Source: DATGFK01 sp040007395
GTDB taxonomy: Bacteria; Chloroflexota; Anaerolineae; Aggregatilineales; UBA2796
Direction of reading: 5' to 3'
Length of the DNA: 25,709 nt
Assembly: GCA_040007395.1 (NCBI GenBank)
Contig: JBDTVG010000170.1
Location: forward strand, 1 to 25,709
The translations under genes and the position numbers were made by a program. Below the pieces are notes generated by a model. The model searched no databases and was not told the DNA's origin. It saw only the letters and a program-made list of their open reading frames with translations. Positions within the stretch are counted from its first letter, which is position 1, and the number at the start of each line of letters is the position of its first letter. Below, one piece after another: positions 22,370-25,709 of the stretch.

Positions 22370-24265
22370 CTACTCTAACTCGGCGGCTGCGCCCGGTTCG
22401 TCTTCATCGAGCGCTTCATCGGTGATAAACTGCTGCCATTCACCCTGCATCCCGTCCTCGGTCACGCCATAATAGACGCGCACCGCACCGTTATCGCGCT
22501 GTACCAGATCGTAGCGCACGACCCCGCCGCGCTTGTAGCGCTTCCACAATCCGCAGTCGCCTACCCACTGTACCTGCGCCGAGTCAACTGGATTGCCTTC
22601 GCGTTCGCTAATCGCATAGTGCCACAGCCGCCGCGCCGAAGATCGCGTCACGTTCTTGACGATATTGCCGTTCCGCAGATCGCGCATGATATGGTACTTC
22701 TCGCCCTTACGTGTTTCCGTCCCCATAATTTCAACACCTGTACGCGGCGCACCGGATAGGATCGGCTTCTCACGGGCGGTTTTGGAGACTCGCCGCCGCG
22801 ACTTCTTAGGTTGTCCTTCGCTAGGGAGTTCTTCACCCTCACTCGCAGCGGTATCTTCTGGATACTCTGCGCCGGATTCAACCATTTCGCCATTCTCAAG
22901 GGGAGTGGGGTTATCTTCGGCGGTCTCGATATTATCCTGTGGCCTGCTGGAAAGTGACGGCACATTGAGCGGCATATCATCGGGTCGGGCGGTGTTGCGC
23001 TGTACCAGTCGCACAATCTCATCGCGCACGGCAAGATTAGTTTCAGCTTCGTCGCGCACGTAAATCTTATTATCATCGATAGCATACGGCGGATCGTCGC
23101 CGCGTGGCACTCGTATCCGTATCACCTTTTTGCCCTGAGTTTCCAGCGCATCGATGATCACGTCGAGGGGCGGGATCATCTTCTTGGAAAGCTCATCGCG
23201 GAGCAGTTCGCTGTTCTCAGCAATCTTGTCTACGCCGACAGGTGGTGTCGTTGGATCAGGGGCAACGCCAATATAGATCGTGCCACCATTGGTGTTCGCC
23301 AACGCGCATACGTCCGCCAAGATCGTATAGAGATGTCCACCTGTCCGAGTCATTGACTCGTGAAAGGACTGGACAATGCTCTCGCCTTCCTCACGCGCCG
23401 CCTGCACATAATCGAAGGCATCCTTGCCGCCGCCGCGATAAGGCCGCGAACGGGCAAAATCGTTGCTCTGGAACATTTCAAGGAGCGCCTCAAAGGTGCG
23501 TTCTGGCAGCAGCACTTCGGTAGGACGGTCTCCAATGCCAAGATTCTTCTCGCTGCGCGGATCTTTCGTCAAGCGGTGAGCGTCGGAACCCTGAATGCAG
23601 CGCATGTGGCGCGGGTATTCTGGCTTGGTTCCGTCGAAGAACTTGGCAGTCGTTACCCGTCCCCGCCGATCCAGATCGGTTACTTCCAGACAATGCAAAT
23701 GTGGGTCTTGCGTGTAGGCGATCTTGGTCTGCCCGCCAAAGTCGAAGCCACGCATGGCGACTCCATGCCCCGAATTGGCGTGCGCGGCGATGACAACACC
23801 GCCCGCCTCGTTGATCGCCCGGTAAGCGCTTAACACATCCGCCGACGCACCGACATTGCTAGACCCTTCATCGAGTGCCGGGGGCGGGATGTTCAGGCTT
23901 AACAAAATATGTTCGATCTGGCGGGGGCGCATCTCTGGCGAAAAGATGCCCAGTATGTGAAAGCCCAAAGTCGCCGTGAACTCAAAACCGGGCAGTACCA
24001 AAATTTTGTCCAGCAGGCGGTGATACTCGGCAAGGCGACGCATTTCGTCGGGGGTAGCACGCTCCAACCGTTCGAGCATCGCCAACTGCTCGATCTCGGT
24101 CAACATGGCCTGATAGCCCGCGACAGTATTGTGATCGGTGAATGCGATAATATCGAGGCCGCGCATCTCGGCTCGGTGCAGAATATCCAGATAGCTGACT
24201 TCGGTTTCCTGATAGTCTGCGGAACTGGGGGTGTGTAAATGCAGATCGATGCGGAACCACTGCAT
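22370..24265 (-). CDS. PHP domain-AlbA_2 (Schlafen-like) fusion protein with conserved-looking C-terminal module
   Basis: 631-aa multidomain protein. The N-terminal PHP phosphoesterase domain (1-~270) has H9/H11 (DLHLHTPSS), D44-H45 (AFTDHNT), E95 (LPGFEF), H162 (IAAHANSGH) and D228/H230 (GSDAH), i.e. an intact metal site. Residues ~294-425 form an AlbA_2/Schlafen-type domain (ESIVQSFHES, ALANTNGGTIYIGV, IRIRVPRG, IYVRDEAET). An acidic linker (~440-485) and a basic patch (KKSRRR, 488-493) precede a ~120-residue C-terminal domain (YHIMRDLRNGNIVKNVTR, WKRYKRGGVVRYDL) that I cannot name. ATG 24265 is preferred: GAAGG lies 5 nt upstream and PHP proteins begin just here; a TTG at 24319 is possible. 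PHP and AlbA domains both recur in nucleic-acid-targeting conflict proteins; the function here is inferred only. Confidence 0.88.
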   Translation of the reverse strand: MQWFRIDLHLHTPSSADYQETEVSYLDILHRAEMRGLDIIAFTDHNTVAGYQAMLTEIEQLAMLERLERATPDEMRRLAEYHRLLDKILVLPGFEFTATLGFHILGIFSPEMRPRQIEHILLSLNIPPPALDEGSSNVGASADVLSAYRAINEAGGVVIAAHANSGHGVAMRGFDFGGQTKIAYTQDPHLHCLEVTDLDRRGRVTTAKFFDGTKPEYPRHMRCIQGSDAHRLTKDPRSEKNLGIGDRPTEVLLPERTFEALLEMFQSNDFARSRPYRGGGKDAFDYVQAAREEGESIVQSFHESMTRTGGHLYTILADVCALANTNGGTIYIGVAPDPTTPPVGVDKIAENSELLRDELSKKMIPPLDVIIDALETQGKKVIRIRVPRGDDPPYAIDDNKIYVRDEAETNLAVRDEIVRLVQRNTARPDDMPLNVPSLSSRPQDNIETAEDNPTPLENGEMVESGAEYPEDTAASEGEELPSEGQPKKSRRRVSKTAREKPILSGAPRTGVEIMGTETRKGEKYHIMRDLRNGNIVKNVTRSSARRLWHYAISEREGNPVDSAQVQWVGDCGLWKRYKRGGVVRYDLVQRDNGAVRVYYGVTEDGMQGEWQQFITDEALDEDEPGAAAELE

Positions 24266-24344
24266 CTTTGCCTTCTTTGTTTTTACTGGCACAGAAAACT
24301 CTCGTTCGTCGTTACCCAACCCTGATGCAGAATACGTTCAAGTT

Positions 24345-24698
24345 TTAACCAATTAATTTTTGAAATATTTTGGCAAGATTGCCCGGTTCAAAGGGCTTAA
24401 CGAGAAATACGTTGGCTCCGGCCTTTTTGGCCTCATCCTCGACATTTAAGCCCGATGCCATCACGATAGGGGTATGCTTAAACTGGGTATCTGCCCGCAG
24501 TATTTGCGTGACCTGCGTCCCGTCCATATCGGTCAGATGGTAGTCCAGCAAAAAAACGTCGGGCGATTCTTGATGGGCTTTTTCTAGCACCATCGATCCG
24601 CGTGGCACGATAACGACATCGAATCCATCCAGTTCCAGCAGCGTTTTAAGCAGCGTCACGGTGGTTCTGTCGTCATCGACAATCATTACTTTCGGCAA
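24345..24698 (-). CDS. Single-domain response regulator (CheY-like)
   Basis: 117-aa stand-alone receiver domain. The acidic cluster is D8-D10, the phospho-acceptor D52 in LLDYHL, the switch residue S82 in MASG, and K101 in VKPF, so it should be phosphorylatable. There is no output domain; it may act through protein contact or in a phosphorelay. The start is TTG 24698, supported by a strong GGAGGGG element 8 nt upstream and by the normal receiver N-terminus (PKVMIVDDD); an ATG at residue 5 would truncate the first strand. It lies 79 nt from the PHP-AlbA gene's preferred start and downstream of lon on the same strand. No cognate kinase is visible here. Confidence 0.92.
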   Translation of the reverse strand: MPKVMIVDDDRTTVTLLKTLLELDGFDVVIVPRGSMVLEKAHQESPDVFLLDYHLTDMDGTQVTQILRADTQFKHTPIVMASGLNVEDEAKKAGANVFLVKPFEPGNLAKIFQKLIG

Positions 24699-24726
24699 TT
24701 TTGGTGCCCCTCCATTTTGAGAACCT

Positions 24727-24754
24727 GTTTTGCAAAACTGTTATCTGGTTATCT
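24727..24754. promoter_or_regulatory. Palindrome and tandem heptamer upstream of the CheY-like gene (candidate operator)
   Basis: A perfect 12-bp palindrome GTTTTGCAAAAC (24727-24738) lies 29 nt before the TTG start. Immediately upstream (relative to that gene) the heptamer GTTATCT occurs twice in direct repeat, 8 nt apart (24740-24746 and 24748-24754). This could be a regulator binding site; no known motif is recognised. Confidence 0.35.
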
Positions 24755-24813
24755 ACAGTTAGCGATCAAGTGTACGCCTGATCGTCTTTTGTGCCATTTT
24801 CGGAAACAACACC

Positions 24814-25709
24814 TTATGGTTTGGCAATGAGCGCCGGAGCCAACGCCGCCTGCCATACATCATCAACCCGTTCTGCCAGAATAAACTTCATATCTTTGCG
24901 GACTTCCGGCGGAATTTCTTCAAGGTCGGGTTCATTGCGCTTAGGCAAGATCACCGTCCTGATACCAAGTCGATGAGCCGCCAGCACCTTATCCTTGATC
25001 CCGCCAACGGGCAGCACTTGACCACGCAGTGTGATCTCACCAGTCATCGCAACGCTGCTCCGCACCGGGCGATTACTGAGCAGAGAGGCCAATGCCGTCG
25101 CCATCGTCACCCCTGCCGAGGGGCCATCTTTGGGAACTGCGCCCGCTGGGACATGCAGGTGAATATCATGTTTCTCGAAATAGTCGGCGGGAATATTCAG
25201 TGAATCCGCTTGTGACCGGATGTAGCTAAAGGCGGCACGGGCGCTTTCCTGCATAACATCGCCAAGCTGCCCGGTATATTGAAAGCCTTTGCCACCCGGC
25301 ATCTGTGTCGCTTCGATAAACAGAATATCGCCACCAATCGCTGTCACCGAGAGACCGGTAGCCACGCCTGCTATATCGGTGCGATCACTGATCTCCTCGC
25401 GATAGCCAAAGCGTGAATGCCCCAAAATCTTGTGAACCTGCGGCGGTGTAATACGTGTCTTAGTGGTTGTGCCTTCTGCCACTTTTGTCACTACTTTGCG
25501 AGCCAAACTGCCGATCACCCGTTCCAGATTTCGCACCCCTGCTTCGCGGGTATAGTCACGGATGAGCAGTTGCAGCGCCTCGGACGTGATCTGGATTTCG
25601 CTGCCACGCAAGCCGCTTTCGCGGATCTGGCGCGGAACCAGATAGCGGCGGGCGATCTGGAGCTTTTCCTGTTCGGTATAACCCGACAAAGTAATAATCT
25701 CCATCCGAT
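24814..25709 (-). CDS. lon: Lon ATP-dependent protease, C-terminal part (5' end outside window)
   Basis: C-terminal ~298 residues of a LonA-type protease; the frame is open past the right edge, and the codons before MEIITLSGYTEQEK (Asp-Arg) match the usual Lon context, so this Met is internal. The visible part starts in the AAA+ small subdomain (ARRYLVPRQ, TREAGVRNLERVIGSLARK) and continues into the Ser-Lys protease domain: GVATGLSVTAIGGDILFIEA, the catalytic Ser in PKDGPSAGVTMATAL, GEITLRGQVLPVGGIKDKVLAAHR with the catalytic Lys, and the ending VDDVWQAAL. It degrades misfolded and regulatory proteins in the cytoplasm. It is followed on the same strand, after a gap of ~115 nt, by the single-domain response regulator. 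Confidence 0.96.
   Translation of the reverse strand, partial: RMEIITLSGYTEQEKLQIARRYLVPRQIRESGLRGSEIQITSEALQLLIRDYTREAGVRNLERVIGSLARKVVTKVAEGTTTKTRITPPQVHKILGHSRFGYREEISDRTDIAGVATGLSVTAIGGDILFIEATQMPGGKGFQYTGQLGDVMQESARAAFSYIRSQADSLNIPADYFEKHDIHLHVPAGAVPKDGPSAGVTMATALASLLSNRPVRSSVAMTGEITLRGQVLPVGGIKDKVLAAHRLGIRTVILPKRNEPDLEEIPPEVRKDMKFILAERVDDVWQAALAPALIAKP

Overview
The window looks like chromosome from a free-living, mid-GC bacterium, most likely a member of the Chloroflexota. This is an inference from gene content (DUF3048/YerB-type secreted protein, cellulose-synthase-like GT2, many stand-alone response regulators, a TIR-SUMF1 fusion) and from numerous intergenic hairpin repeats of a type common in that phylum. 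No rRNA, tRNA, CRISPR array, transposase or phage gene was seen.

Layout. 1-3313 (+): the end of a GAF-histidine kinase, a small membrane protein, a response regulator with a Pro-rich tail, and an isocitrate-dehydrogenase-like enzyme. 3435-5494 (-): a secreted TIM-barrel glycosidase and an AraC-type regulator; the regulator is divergent from a zinc-free quinone oxidoreductase-like gene (5720-6682, +). Then come an HpaI-family aldolase (-), a membrane-anchored gluzincin peptidase (+) and a class I/II aminotransferase (-). 10149-12061 holds several repeat elements and a TIR-SUMF1 gene (-) lying between two near-identical ~100-bp direct repeats. An orphan winged-helix response regulator (+) follows, then a nested inverted-repeat element. 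13022-18128 is a run of minus-strand genes: DUF3048 protein, metallophosphoesterase, a 138-aa unknown, and an overlapping pair made of an SMC/Rad50-like ABC ATPase and its small partner. 18421-22225 (+): a GT2 polysaccharide synthase and a TIM-barrel/golvesin-like/SGNH protein. 22370-25709 (-): a PHP-AlbA fusion, a single-domain response regulator, and the C-terminal part of Lon.

How the genes may work together. The best candidate for a less ordinary system is the overlapping pair at 15407-18128. A Rad50/SMC-like ATPase with a zinc-hook-like Cys insert and an IDTPG Walker B follows a 230-aa protein resembling the 'middle component' of ABC-three-component (ABC-3C) conflict systems. No obvious effector is encoded beside them. 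The TIR-SUMF1 protein and the PHP-AlbA/Schlafen-type protein are two further conflict-flavoured genes within about 14 kb, so the region may be a loose defence neighbourhood, though typical housekeeping genes are interspersed.

Repeats. Four intergenic double-hairpin elements share a layout (hairpin, CCCTAC / GTAGGG core, hairpin). Their stem sequences differ between copies but stay self-complementary, and three of the four sit between convergent gene ends. A second family, built on a CCCTAAATCCCTCTCC-like arm, occurs at 964-1059, 10251-10353, 12779-13007 and as a remnant at 14847-14867.
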